27,611 nucleotides of DNA from contig BFEA01000044.1 in the NCBI GenBank assembly GCA_003427395.1, forward strand, positions 925,858 to 953,468, written 5' to 3'. How positions within the stretch are numbered: position 1 is the stretch's first letter; each line of letters begins with the position of its first letter. Shown here in pieces: positions 18,868 through 27,611 of the stretch. This DNA is from Chara braunii. Taxonomy: Eukaryota; Streptophyta; Charophyceae; Charales; Characeae. The position numbers and the translations under genes were made by a program. The notes beneath the pieces are model-generated. The model was given only the letters and a program-made list of their open reading frames with translations, was not told the DNA's origin and did no database searches.

Positions 18868-20049
18868 ATACAGATTTTCCCCACAACAGCCCCAATCCCA
18901 CCCAGATGAATAGATTCAGAATCAAAGCAGTCTTTGTCCTATTGCAGACAGCGAGGGCATTTGAGATGAGACAGTCCAACATATCAAAGCAATTTTATAA
19001 TTAGACAGTTTTTTGGTTGTCACTGGGGTACCCCTTCCATTTGTTCTTGCAGCTCCCCTTTTACTGTGCCTCTTACATACAAGGCTGCCCACATTGATTG
19101 TGGTTGAGCGACAGCTGCCCACATCCCCGTGTGCCTTCACGGCCCACTTGCACGTATTTCAGGATGCAGAGTAAAAGGGAAGGTATGCCCCTGTGCATTT
19201 CTCTTCAGGCCTTCATACTCCTGTTCATTTCACTTCAGATCTTCAGCTTATAATTAGTCTTTGTGTCCATCCTTCATCTTCATACTTCCATTCATTTCAT
19301 TTCTGATCTTCATATCGTCTGTTCTCTTAATAATGCTCATTTGTATATATTTGTTAGTAGCACAAAGAAAGTGGAGGGGAACATGTTGAGTTGAGGAGCA
19401 GTTGATGCCTATGGCAAGTGGCCACGCCTACAGACCAAATAGGACCGGTTCGGGTGTGGACTATGCAAGCAATGCATCCAATTCTCGCAGTCACAGTTGC
19501 TGCATCGAATGGCACTGCGCAGACAGATGTCACAGGCTACGTGGCTCCGACATGCTAGGAACACAGAGGCACATCGACCGCAATTATAGAGGCATTGCTT
19601 CCGTACATGAGTACAGTACTGACTGCCGTCGTACATATGGAAACAAAAACTTGCATGGACTATCCATTCATAATCCTCACGGCACAAGGCATGCGAACCA
19701 CATGCTAGTTGAATCCCCGGCGGGTCATCACAAAGCGGCATGGAGCATCTTTCTTGGGGTTCCTTAGTATTTATTCATTCTCTAAGGGCAGATGACGACA
19801 GGGAGGATCGGTCCAAAGCATGGGCGTTCAGCTGCTGCAGGCTTTCGTCCGCAACAACTTGCCCTGGTGGTGATGAAGTGTGTGTGTGTGTCTGTCTGAT
19901 CACAAACAACTGCACATGCAAACAGCCCCGTAAAACAGTCTGGTCGGCATGGAAGTGTAGTCCCACCTGAGTGGGTCACAAGATGTCATAGAACAAATTG
20001 ATGACAGTATGCCAAATTCACATGATCGCAAGAATAGAATAATATGTAC
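18865..20049. other. Non-coding, presumed biotin carboxylase intron in its right part
   Basis: The next biotin carboxylase exon (expected to begin V-L-A-D) was looked for on the minus strand and not found. Nothing is recognised apart from a short TTCATTTC-type repetition at 19200-19310 and a TG run near 19878. Confidence 0.5.
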
Positions 20050-20139
20050 CTGAAACTCAATATGCCGAGGACTCTGAATGTACTTCTCCAGGTAGACACC
20101 ATCATTACCAAAAGCTGCCCCTGCCTCACTCTTAGCTTG
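20050..20139 (-). CDS. CAC2: Plastid acetyl-CoA carboxylase biotin carboxylase, internal exon 3 of 3 seen
   Basis: Biotin carboxylase uses ATP and bicarbonate to carboxylate the biotin of the carrier protein, the first half-reaction of acetyl-CoA carboxylase in plastid fatty acid synthesis. This exon encodes 30 residues, from [20 protein letters not shown] to RHIEFQ, matching the ATP-grasp domain; the two adjacent segments are diagnostic. A TGTGCAG acceptor (ends 20140) and a GTACAT donor (starts 20049) flank it in phase 0. It follows in order after exons 23280-23224 and 21730-21659. The remaining C-terminal exons are not in the window. Confidence 0.93.
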
Positions 20140-21658
20140 CTGCACAGAGAGAGAGAGCCAGATCATCAGCACCATCAGCTCTATGGGTTCAGGTGCATAC
20201 TTTGCAGTTAGCTTGGTTCACAGTCCACCAGTCAGCTAGCTCTGCTTTGCTAAGAGTGCTTTCCAAAACAGAGGTTCTACACTTGCCTTCACGAGGACCA
20301 GCTTCTCCTTCCTTCCATCACATGGCCATGTTGCATTCTGCCAACCCCTGCTGCTCTTGTTGCTTGGGTTCTCATGCTTCCCACCTGAGATCCACCTGAA
20401 TCTCTCCATGCACTCCACAAAGCTTGGACCATCTTTTTTTTTTTTTTGCAATCCAAGAATTATACATCACACATATCTCACATCACTATGCATATTTGTC
20501 GGTATACATGCGGGGAACAACAGCTACGACCCCAACCTTGAGCCCTACAAACACGACCTGATAATGGTTTGATCAGACATTCACCAATTCTTCAGGAGGC
20601 GGAACTAGAAGATACCACTTCCAATGCTTCAACCGATGATCAACTCCATGCCCTCGCTCTTTTTCTTTCATCCACTCCATGCCCTCTCTCGTTTTCTTTC
20701 ATCTACTCCATGCCCTTTCTCCCGGCCCGTGCAGTGATATAATCCCCACAAAGTGTGGACGTACTCTTGACATATCCAACATTTCACAGTCCGGATTCTT
20801 TGCCGTACCGACTCCAACACCATGCAATATCCTGAAATGTCACAAACCCCTCTCCACTTCCTATCACTCTAAAATTCTAAATCCTCCGATGATCAACTCC
20901 ATGCCCTCTCTTCTTTTCCCATCAACTTTGCGCCCTCTTCTCCCTGCCGTGGAGAGAGAGAACCCCTACAAAGTGTACACATCCTCTAGACATATCCAAC
21001 ACCATCTAATTCTCACATCCAATCTTATTATTCTCTTATTCTCTCTTCTCCCTATTCCACTCTCCCTCAGGCTCTTTCTTCTCGCGGAAACAGTCTTCAA
21101 GCCTGTCCAAAACAATGACCTTGGAGCAGTCCTTCCTCTCCAAATCAGATACCTCTTTTACCCCCTTCCCTTCCCTTCTCTTTCCCCCCCAATCCTGCTC
21201 TATTTCCCTCACATTCGCCCACATGCCCATTCCCTTCCCTTGTCCTTTTCCCAACCCCACTTAATTTCCCTCGTATCCACCACATGTACTCTGCATGGTA
21301 GACACGGTTTTAACGCTGGTCACTAACGTCCCTATCTACCCTACCCTTCGCCTCTTCTTGCCCCTTGCCCTCACCGTTCAGCTCCCCACCAAAACCTACC
21401 AAGCCATAAAAGCATATCCAAGATGTTCACCCTTTCCTTGAAATGCCAACAGGCATGATCAACTTTGATCAGATCATATTCCCAGAACTCTAAGCTGCCT
21501 CTCCTTCCCTTATACTGTGCCATACACACCCTCTCCCACTCATTTTTCACACTCAGCATACCTCGAAATGCAAACAAATTACGGCAAGAAAACGGATAAC
21601 AACACTCCAAGATAACTAAGAATTACATTTGCCTAGCTCAGATAAGCAGACAACAAAC
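20140..21658 (-). other. Biotin carboxylase intron (1519 bp)
   Basis: Bounded by GT (21658-21657) and AG (20141-20140) in minus orientation. It contains a diverged tandem duplication: GATGATCAACTCCATGCCCTC at about 20635 and 20887, each followed by a C/T-rich part and ACAAAGTGT..GACATATCCAACA. A T run lies at 20432-20446. Open frames inside it show no known protein. Confidence 0.75.
20634..21025. repeat. Diverged tandem repeat of about 252 bp
   Basis: The first unit starts near 20634 and the second near 20886. Shared blocks are the GATGATCAACTCC start, the CCCCACAAAGTGT / CCCTACAAAGTGT middle and GACATATCCAACA. The second unit is shorter. Confidence 0.65.
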
Positions 21659-21730
21659 CTGCAAGAGTTTGACAAATGCTTCAGGCTCCATTGCAAGCCG
21701 CATACCGCGGCCACCACCACCTGCTGTTGC
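21659..21730 (-). CDS. CAC2: Plastid biotin carboxylase, internal exon 2 of 3 seen
   Basis: A 24-codon phase-0 exon reading ATAGGGGRGMRL, AMEPEAF and VKLLQ. The Gly-rich GGGGRGM is the nucleotide-binding loop of the ATP-grasp domain, and all glycines are kept. The acceptor is AAGCAG (ends 21731); the donor is GTTTGT (starts 21658). Joined to the next exon it gives the conserved KLLQ-QAKSEA order of plant biotin carboxylases. The exon is small but highly distinctive. Confidence 0.94.
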
Positions 21731-22197
21731 CTGCTTAACAACAATTACAGCAGTGTCAGCAACAAGAGGATACTGACACCATGCATTCAATCACCAAAAT
21801 CCTCAGCTGAACAGGACCAAGTTTGAGCAGACTGTACAGTATATACACTTGCCAGTGTTGCCACAGAATCGTGCCGCTCAAACGACCTCGGGGACATGCT
21901 GCAGCAACTATGCTCAAGTTCAATGCACATTTATCCATCTGTCCCCTTCGGTATCTACCTATCACTATATCGCACATTACCCAAATGTTCACCTTTTGTG
22001 CACTGGACATCTGGCTATGAAATTGTTACTTATACCTGTGCCTCAGACTCTGTCAGGTCGTATCCAACCGTAAGTTTGTTGTGTGGCCCTTCTCCCAATT
22101 CTGACCTCTTTCCCTCAGGTCCATAAGAGTTAATGATGCACTGCGCATCATTATCTCAGCTTTAACTTCAACCAATCAGGTTTCACATTACCAGTTT

Positions 22198-22379
<182 letters not shown>

Positions 22380-22384
22380 CATGA

Positions 22385-23030
22385 GCTCTGGAGGACCCCT
22401 TCCTCCCCCATATGTGTAAACCACAACCCCCTTGAAACTCCCACTCCCTTACCCCATTCCTGTTAAGCACTGTGTGAGCCCCTCAGCACTGCCGGACCCT
22501 CTCCCCACGCCCTTTCCCCCGTCCTGTGGACAGTTTTAAGTACTATGTGAGACCCCTCAACACTGCCGGTCCCTCCCCCATGAATGTAAGGGGTCCCACC
22601 TCACCTCAGGAAACTCCCACTTCCACTCCCTCACATTCCTGCAAGGGACCACTCTCCTCCCTCTCACAATGTACATAAAGCGTCGTGTGACACCCCTCAA
22701 ACAATCCCACTCTGGCACTCTCTCCCCCCAAGCACACGAACCATCTCATAATGCCTCCTGACACTTCCCTGTCCTCATGAGCATATGGCACTCCTCGTCC
22801 CTCGCACCATTGTGACACCTTCAAACACTCCCCTCTGGCCCCTCCCCAATGCACAAAATGCATAATACAGCCCTCGTTGACACCCACACTCCCTCTCTTC
22901 ATTTGTATAGAGCACCTTTCAATTCCTCAATGATACCCCCTCCTCTCCCACCATGTGCTGGAAGCATCTTGCAACACCCCCTTAACACTACTCCTCACCC
23001 CTCCTCCGTCTGTCCTCCTACAAATTCACC
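22385..23030. repeat. Degenerate C-rich minisatellite
   Basis: Variants of a unit containing TGTAAAGC(A)..TGTGACACCCCTCAACACT..CCC recur near 22467, 22530, 22585, 22670, 22745, 22808, 22858 and 22960. The theme is shared with 16471-16900. Confidence 0.65.
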
Positions 23031-23223
23031 TCTGGAACTGGTCACCTGACTTACAAAATGAGAATGCCAGTTTCTGAACAGTAGCCCAGAGGGTATCCCT
23101 TCTCCAGCTCCACATGAAAAGTCAATCAAGAGGTAAGCCGGATGGCGGCAGAACTGTAAACTGGAAGGTACAAGGTAAGCTACATGGAAATAAGTGACTC
23201 TATTCTGACTAAGTTATGTTCAC

Positions 23224-23280
23224 CTTAATCATGATAGGAAACCCTATCTCATTGGCCAGTCGTACAGCTTCAGCAGTATC
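23224..23280 (-). CDS. CAC2: Plastid biotin carboxylase, internal exon 1 of 3 seen
   Basis: A 19-codon phase-0 exon encoding DTAEAVRLANEIGFPIMIK. It matches the segment just before the Gly-rich ATP-binding loop of plant and cyanobacterial biotin carboxylase; the final Lys is a conserved ATP ligand. The acceptor is AACCAG (ends 23281) and the donor is GTGAAC (starts 23223). It would splice to the exon at 21730. The preceding exon, with the GDKATAR-type block, was searched for on the minus strand to 27611 and not found, so the gene is partial. Confidence 0.9.
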
Positions 23281-23866
23281 CTGGTTCACATGACACAAGA
23301 CAAAACAAGCACTGAATTCCATCAGAAGAAGACAAAGGGAGGGAGAAAAAGGTCGAAAAGAAAGACTGTCCAGAACGAGTACAAAAGAAGGGAAAGAGAA
23401 AAAGAGAGAAATCAAAGCACTCAATCCGGGAAGTACGCAACGGCAAAATGTCAGCACCAGCTTCAGAAAACAAACAGGAGAGCTGAGATTAAGGGTGGGA
23501 GAAGGCAGAGGGGACACCATTCATGAAAAGAAAAGGGCGCTACTTTGCAGAAGTGACCTTTTGCCATAGGCTCACTCGAATTTCTAAATGCAAGAAAAAC
23601 TCAGGTGCATATTTGATCGGGCGGATTCGAGCCTAAAAAAACTCTGCTGGAACTTTATTTCTGGCCAGAGCTTTGAAACCCAGAACAGTACCGAACTGGA
23701 ACCTTGGCAGAGTACCCTGGACAAAGGTACCAGCCCAGCACCTTGTCCTTCCCTCAACGGTCACTTCACGCAGCACACCGAACCAGGTACCAGTACTGGT
23801 TCAGTACACTGGTCCACCTCCATCCCCTCCATGGTGACACCACTCTTCCCACACTGATGCATGCTC
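23281..23866. other. Non-coding, presumed biotin carboxylase intron
   Basis: A purine-rich stretch (23320-23420) and repeated GGTACCAG words (23725-23800). No exon or other gene is recognised. Confidence 0.5.
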
Positions 23867-24713
23867 ATCTAACGATGAGCAGTGAACATGTGGAGTGCCA
23901 GGGTGATGGACAGGACTCAAAACAAAATGATATAATGCAATGTAGCGCAGGGGAACACTCAAAGATATGACCTGACACATCAGATTCCGACTCGACTCAC
24001 CACAATCATCATCACACATGTCACACAGCAAGGAGGGGAATCATACACAGAAGAAAGGCCCCTCCTTGCACACACACATGGGGAAGAAAACCACGGATGA
24101 TGAGGGGGAGGAGAGACGAAGATGGAGAGGGGAGAGAAGACAAGAGTAGAACTCCCGGTCGTAAAGCAATAGTCTACCCGTCAAATGTCCAGTCAATGTC
24201 CGTCCTAAAAAAGGGCGAATCAGATCCTGGGCGCACATAGGCCCGAAATAGTCACTGCCGAAAATCTGATACATGCTCGGTTGAGCGATGTACGTGAAGC
24301 CAAGGATCCACAAAGTGATCAAAAGGACTCGAATGGACAATGCAATGTCAGCAAAGCATCAACGAGCAACGAGCAATGTACATCCAGATACATATGGAAA
24401 CAGCACAATGGAGCACAGCGGAAGACTCAAAGATACGACCTGACCTGTCAGATACCAACGCGACACCCATCATACACCACACATGTGGGAGAGAGAGGAG
24501 GGACCGCATACATAGACGAAAGGTCCCTCCTTGATCACGCACATGGGGAGATACCACGGATGAGGAGATGGGGGGAAGAGGCGAGAAGATGGAGATGAGG
24601 GAGAAGACCAAGATCGCGATAGCGAAGTCCAAAAATAGTCTCCCTGCCAAATGTCCAATCAACGTCTGCCACAAAATGTCAAAGCAGATCCTGGGCCTCA
24701 CGCCCCATAGAAC
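23867..24713. repeat. Tandem duplication of about 466 bp
   Basis: Matched blocks recur with a steady offset: TCAAAGATA at 23959 and 24427, CCTCCTTG at 24061 and 24528, and CAGATCCTGGG at 24221 and 24685. The copies are strongly diverged but collinear. Neither encodes a recognisable protein. Confidence 0.8.
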
Positions 24714-24721
24714 CTCTGCCT

Positions 24722-24724
24722 GTA

Positions 24725-24808
<84 letters not shown>

Positions 24809-25529
24809 CGCTCGCTCTGGAAGAAGAAGATGAAGAAGAAGAAGAAGGAGAGAGAAGAGATGGAGGGCGAGACGAAGAAGAAGAAGATGTCATCCTCCTC
24901 GCTGTCTCACCTGCAGGTAACTGCCGCCATGTACTGACCGAGTGGTGTCCCTGTGCAGGTCGCTGGCGCAGAGCCCAGCTATGGCACCCAGGTAAGCACA
25001 GCCACTGCAGGTATGGCCTCCCCCTCCCTCGCTCTACCTACACGTCTACCTCTAACACAGCGCTGTGCCGTGCTGCTCCAGCAGTGTGTCACCCAAGAAG
25101 TGAGCTACTCGAACTGTGTCCCTGCCCAGGCGTGGCCCAGCTATAAGTAGAGCTGAGCCTCACGAGTGTGCCTCCATGTGCCTCTGGTCTTCGGTCAAAA
25201 CGTGGCCTACTGGGTCTGGGAACCGACCAGACATCCAGACCCGCTACTGGACGAAAACAGACCTGGCCCAACAGGGCCTGCCTATGTCGATACCAGGCCA
25301 AAAACGTGGCCTTGTCCGAACAGACTTTCGGACGAACTGCAAGTCCGAAACTACACCTGAACAGATAAAAATAGGACAGCAAATAAATAAATAAATGAAT
25401 GAATGCTGCCTCAAATCGAAACCTGCGGCCCCATGGGCCTCCAGGGTGAGCGTCTGAGGTGCGCGCTGCCTGGGGGCCCCCAGCAACCGTCAGGCCCCGA
25501 AAATGGGGCCCGTGTGCCAGCATGTAACA
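24722..25529 (-). mobile_element. LTR-like unit, minus orientation, copy 1
   Basis: On the minus strand it starts TGTTACATGC at 25529. It contains a CCAGCTATAAG segment (25136-25146) matching the TATA region of copy 2, then CTTACCTG (24996-24989) next to GCCATAGC (24985-24978), and ends in GA/TC repeats. It aligns block by block with 25530-26290 at an offset of about 780 bp. The left border is uncertain; no target duplication was established. Confidence 0.6.
24726..24805. repeat. TC microsatellite
   Basis: About 78 bases of TC ending in CGCTCGCTCGCTC, followed by a GAA-rich tract to 24890. Confidence 0.97.
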
Positions 25530-26290
25530 AATCTCTCTCTCTCTCTCCCTGAAAAAGAAGAAAAAGAGGGAGGAGGAGGAGAAGAAGAAGAATAGTGGCT
25601 ACGGAGGAGCGGACAAGAATCAGGAGGAGGAGAAGAAGAAGAACTCTCCTCTCTCACGCGCTCCTGAAGACGATGCCACAAATACTGACCAGCGAAGGTG
25701 GTGACTCCCAATGCAGGTCGCTGCTGAAGGCTGGTCCCATGACCGGTATGAAGTCCCAGCTATGGCGCCCAGGTAAGCCTCTCTCCCCCTCGTGGACATA
25801 GCCTCCGCCAAACCTCTCCACTCCAGCTTACTCCTCTATTCCTCTAGTGCTGCTCTATCGCAGCCCTCCCCAAACTGGCGCTGCTCCCGCAGCGTGATCC
25901 CAACTGAGGCTCCGGCCAGAATGTGTCCTCAAAGCGGAGGACTGGCCCAGCTATATACCGCTGGGCCTGGCTGAGCAGTCGTCGGTCTGAACCTGGCCTA
26001 CAATGGCCAAAACTGAAATCCACTGGTCCGAACAGGCATCTTCCTGCTCGGACAAAAGGAAAAGTCCGAACCGACACATCTGAAACAAACAAAAATAGTC
26101 AAGACAAAACCCAGCAAAAATAATAAATGCTGAATAAAGGAGAGCACACATGGAACCAAACATGTGCCTGGCCTGGAAAAATGGCTGTGGGCCTCCAGGT
26201 CACTCACCAGAAATGGGTGCGTGGCCTGGGGGGCTGGAACAACCACCAGGCCCCAAACCAGGGCCAGTGTAGCAACCTCGGCATGCTACA
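25530..26290 (-). mobile_element. LTR-like unit, minus orientation, copy 2
   Basis: It starts TGTAGCATGC at 26290 (copy 1 has TGTTACATGC). A TATATAG box lies at 25957-25951, CTTACCTG at 25777-25770 and GCCATAGC at 25766-25759; a GA-rich tract then follows. An AAATA-rich segment and a CCAGGCCCC block are shared with copy 1. Two such units in tandem suggest either neighbouring solo LTRs or a collapsed element. The low border is estimated. Confidence 0.6.
25951..25957 (-). promoter_or_regulatory. TATA-like box in LTR-like copy 2
   Basis: TATATAG on the minus strand, about 180 bases before CTTACCTG; the plus-strand LTR-like unit at the window end shows the same order. Confidence 0.4.
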
Positions 26291-26524
26291 CCCACCCTTC
26301 GTGTGTTTTTAAAAAAACTCCAAACTCTCTCTCATTCCATCCACAAATCATCACAAGCCATCCATAAAACAAACAAAAAATACGTATAGATAGCATACTT
26401 GCGGCGCGTAGGGGAAGTGCGCTGCGCGGCGGTGCATGGTGCGGTAATCCCAGATGCACTCGCGCGTGCAAAAAAAAAAAAAAAAGAAGAAGAAGAAACA
26501 ACCGTGATGTGTGTATACACGCTG

Positions 26525-26525
<1 letters not shown>
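26291..26525. other. Short non-coding stretch with A run
   Basis: It contains CACAAATCATCACAAGCCATCC-type sequence, then an A run at 26470-26485 and AAG repeats. No gene is seen. Confidence 0.5.

Positions 26526-26579
<54 letters not shown>
26526..26579. repeat. GA microsatellite
   Basis: About 53 bases of uninterrupted GA. Confidence 0.97.
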
Positions 26580-26580
<1 letters not shown>

Positions 26581-26870
26581 ACAGAGCCCTTTCACATTAT
26601 TCAGACAACCCCTGCCGGTACTTCAAAAGGTCCTTGCCAAAATTGGCAAGGGTCCAGTTGGCAGGAGCGGGGTGGTCATTGGACGGGTCGTCACTGGACT
26701 TGTAGTAAGGAGGGAGCAGGCGAGCTATATATGGTGTAGCTTCAAATTCAGGTCCGTGTTTCAGCAGTTATGGGTTACTAACTTACTAACTCGGCACGTG
26801 AGTTTCAGGGCTTCACTCCACTACTGTGGCATACTGCGCAGCCACACGGGCCTGCACGGCCCCTCCCGCG

Positions 26871-27131
26871 GTCTCAGCCTAAAAGCCTAAAAACAAGGGC
26901 TTACAGGCCCCGTGTCTGTTTCAGCCTGACAGCCTGAAAACCAGGGCCTACAGGCCCCGTGTCTGTTTCAGCCTGACAGCCTGAAAANGGCCCCGTGTCT
27001 GTTTCAGCCTGACAGCCTGAAAACCAGGGCCTACAGGCCCCGTGTCTGTTTCAGCCTGACAGCCTGAAAACCGGGCCTACAGGCCCCGTGTCGTTTCAGC
27101 CTGACAGCCTGAAAAAAAGGCCTATAGGCCC
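26871..27131 (+). repeat. 47-bp tandem repeat, about six copies
   Basis: The unit contains TGTTTCAGCCTGACAGCCTG, then AAAACC, then the near-palindrome GGGCCTACAGGCCC. The first and last copies are diverged; one copy is truncated around an N at 26988, so the copy number is uncertain. It lies upstream of the TATA box, as U3 repeats often do. Confidence 0.92.
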
Positions 27132-27132
27132 T

Positions 27133-27222
27133 CAGGCTTTAGCCAGAAGCTACCTGGAAACTTTCCGGAAGCTTCCTCAGGCTTAAGCCAGAAGCTACCA
27201 GGAAACTTCCCGGAAGCTTCCT
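27133..27222 (+). repeat. 45-bp tandem repeat, two copies
   Basis: Both copies start CAGGCTT(T/A)AGCCAGAAGCTACC and contain CCGGAAGCTTCCT. They differ at three or four bases. Confidence 0.92.
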
Positions 27223-27277
27223 CCGGGTCTAGCACGTTTGGGCATTGGCAAGAGCAGCCTCGTGGACGGGCCAGCAC

Positions 27278-27284
27278 TATATAA
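27278..27284 (+). promoter_or_regulatory. TATA box of the plus-strand LTR-like unit
   Basis: TATATAA directly downstream of the tandem repeats and about 260 bases upstream of CTTACCTG. It is the best TATA match among the LTR-like units here. Confidence 0.55.
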
Positions 27285-27611
27285 GACTGGCCTGCCCTAC
27301 AGGCAGGTAGTTCATAGGGACTGGCCAGGCACTTCACGTGCAGTCCAGGCAGAAGGCAGAAGGCAGTCTTCAGGATTCGGCAGCAGCACTCTGGAGGAGC
27401 GCTGCAGGAGTAGCGTTAGAGCTAGCAGTAGTCTTCAGCGCTGGGCGCTAGTAGCTGCAGGAGTAGTCTTCAGCGCAGGGCGCTAGTAGTAGTAGTAGTA
27501 GTGTTGGAGAGAGATGGCTGGCGGAGGCCAGTGAGACTTACCTGTGGCGCCATAGCTCCAGCTCCATCTTCGAGGTACCTGCATCAAGGCGCCAGCTTCA
27601 CAGGTTAGTAC

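Larger units (their letters stand above)
26590..27611 (+). mobile_element. LTR-like unit, plus orientation, cut by window edge
   Basis: In order: an AT-poor leader, a 47-bp tandem array, a 45-bp tandem pair, a TATATAA box at 27278-27284, CAG/AGTAGTCTTCAGCGC repeats, CTTACCTG at 27537-27544 and GCCATAGC at 27549-27556. The same order of TATA box, CTTACCTG and GCCATAGC occurs on the opposite strand in the unit ending at 26290. The start is not defined and the 3' end is outside the window. Confidence 0.5.

Noticed and set aside
19402-19767. 121-residue frame on plus and 110-residue Cys-rich frame on minus
   Set aside because: Neither resembles a known family, and there is no splice or codon evidence; open length is within chance for this base composition.
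20679-21326. 215-residue plus-strand frame
   Set aside because: It lies inside a biotin carboxylase intron, antisense to it, and covers a C/T-rich tandem repeat.
24348-24893. 181-residue minus-strand frame with Arg-Glu repeats
   Set aside because: It reads through a TC microsatellite and the non-coding tandem duplication.
26871-27131. CRISPR-like regular repeats
   Set aside because: Units are directly adjacent with no spacers and the context is eukaryotic; it is a plain tandem repeat.

Overview
The window looks like nuclear genomic DNA of a streptophyte, most plausibly a charophycean alga such as Chara braunii. The host-gene pieces belong to plant families: a plastid-type biotin carboxylase, and a plant/protist organellar DNA polymerase (POP) with its plant-type insertion. 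These pieces are small phase-0 exons split by introns of about 1.5 kb. The rest is crowded with chromovirus-type Ty3/gypsy retrotransposons, LTR fragments and long TC/GA/TG microsatellites. The species name is inferred from the overall style of the retroelement proteins, without a search.

Layout. (1) 1-2286, + strand: 3' part of a decayed Ty3/gypsy pol (element A), cut by the window edge, followed by its probable 3' LTR to about 3849. (2) 3905-13791, - strand: a complete but dead chromovirus (element B). In transcription order it has a 5' LTR (13791-12889), a tRNA-iMet-like primer binding site, a leader with repeats, gag, protease/RT/RNase H, integrase with chromodomain, and a 3' LTR (4844-3905). 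AAAG flanks it on both sides. A 1048-bp LTR-terminated insertion (6420-7467, probably a solo LTR) sits between its RNase H and integrase and is flanked by a perfect TCTGA target duplication. (3) 13792-14300: AT-rich flank and a row of five palindromes. (4) 14300-17097: microsatellites, a 12-N gap, the last exon of the organellar DNA polymerase (15297-15458), LTR-like and minisatellite sequence. (5) 17098-17135: a sequence matching the Nextera mate-pair junction adapter, one base off. (6) 17136-18812: an earlier exon of the same DNA polymerase (17564-17758), then repeats. (7) 18865-23280: three consecutive exons of plastid biotin carboxylase on the - strand, with repeat-filled introns. (8) 23870-26290: a duplicated block of about 466 bp, then two diverged minus-strand LTR-like units. 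(9) 26590-27611: the 5' part of a plus-strand LTR-like unit with 47-bp and 45-bp tandem repeats and a TATA box.

The main discovery is technical but has biological consequences. The two DNA polymerase exons stand in reverse order on the same strand, and an uncleaved mate-pair circularisation adapter lies exactly between them. Reading through such a junction places the downstream end of a fragment before its upstream end, so the order here is probably an assembly artefact and not a gene rearrangement. The biological signals that repay follow-up are the GCCATAGC and CTTACCTG octamers recurring in otherwise dissimilar LTRs, the palindrome cluster, the integrase Glu-to-Asp change in element B, and its large charged coiled-coil gag.
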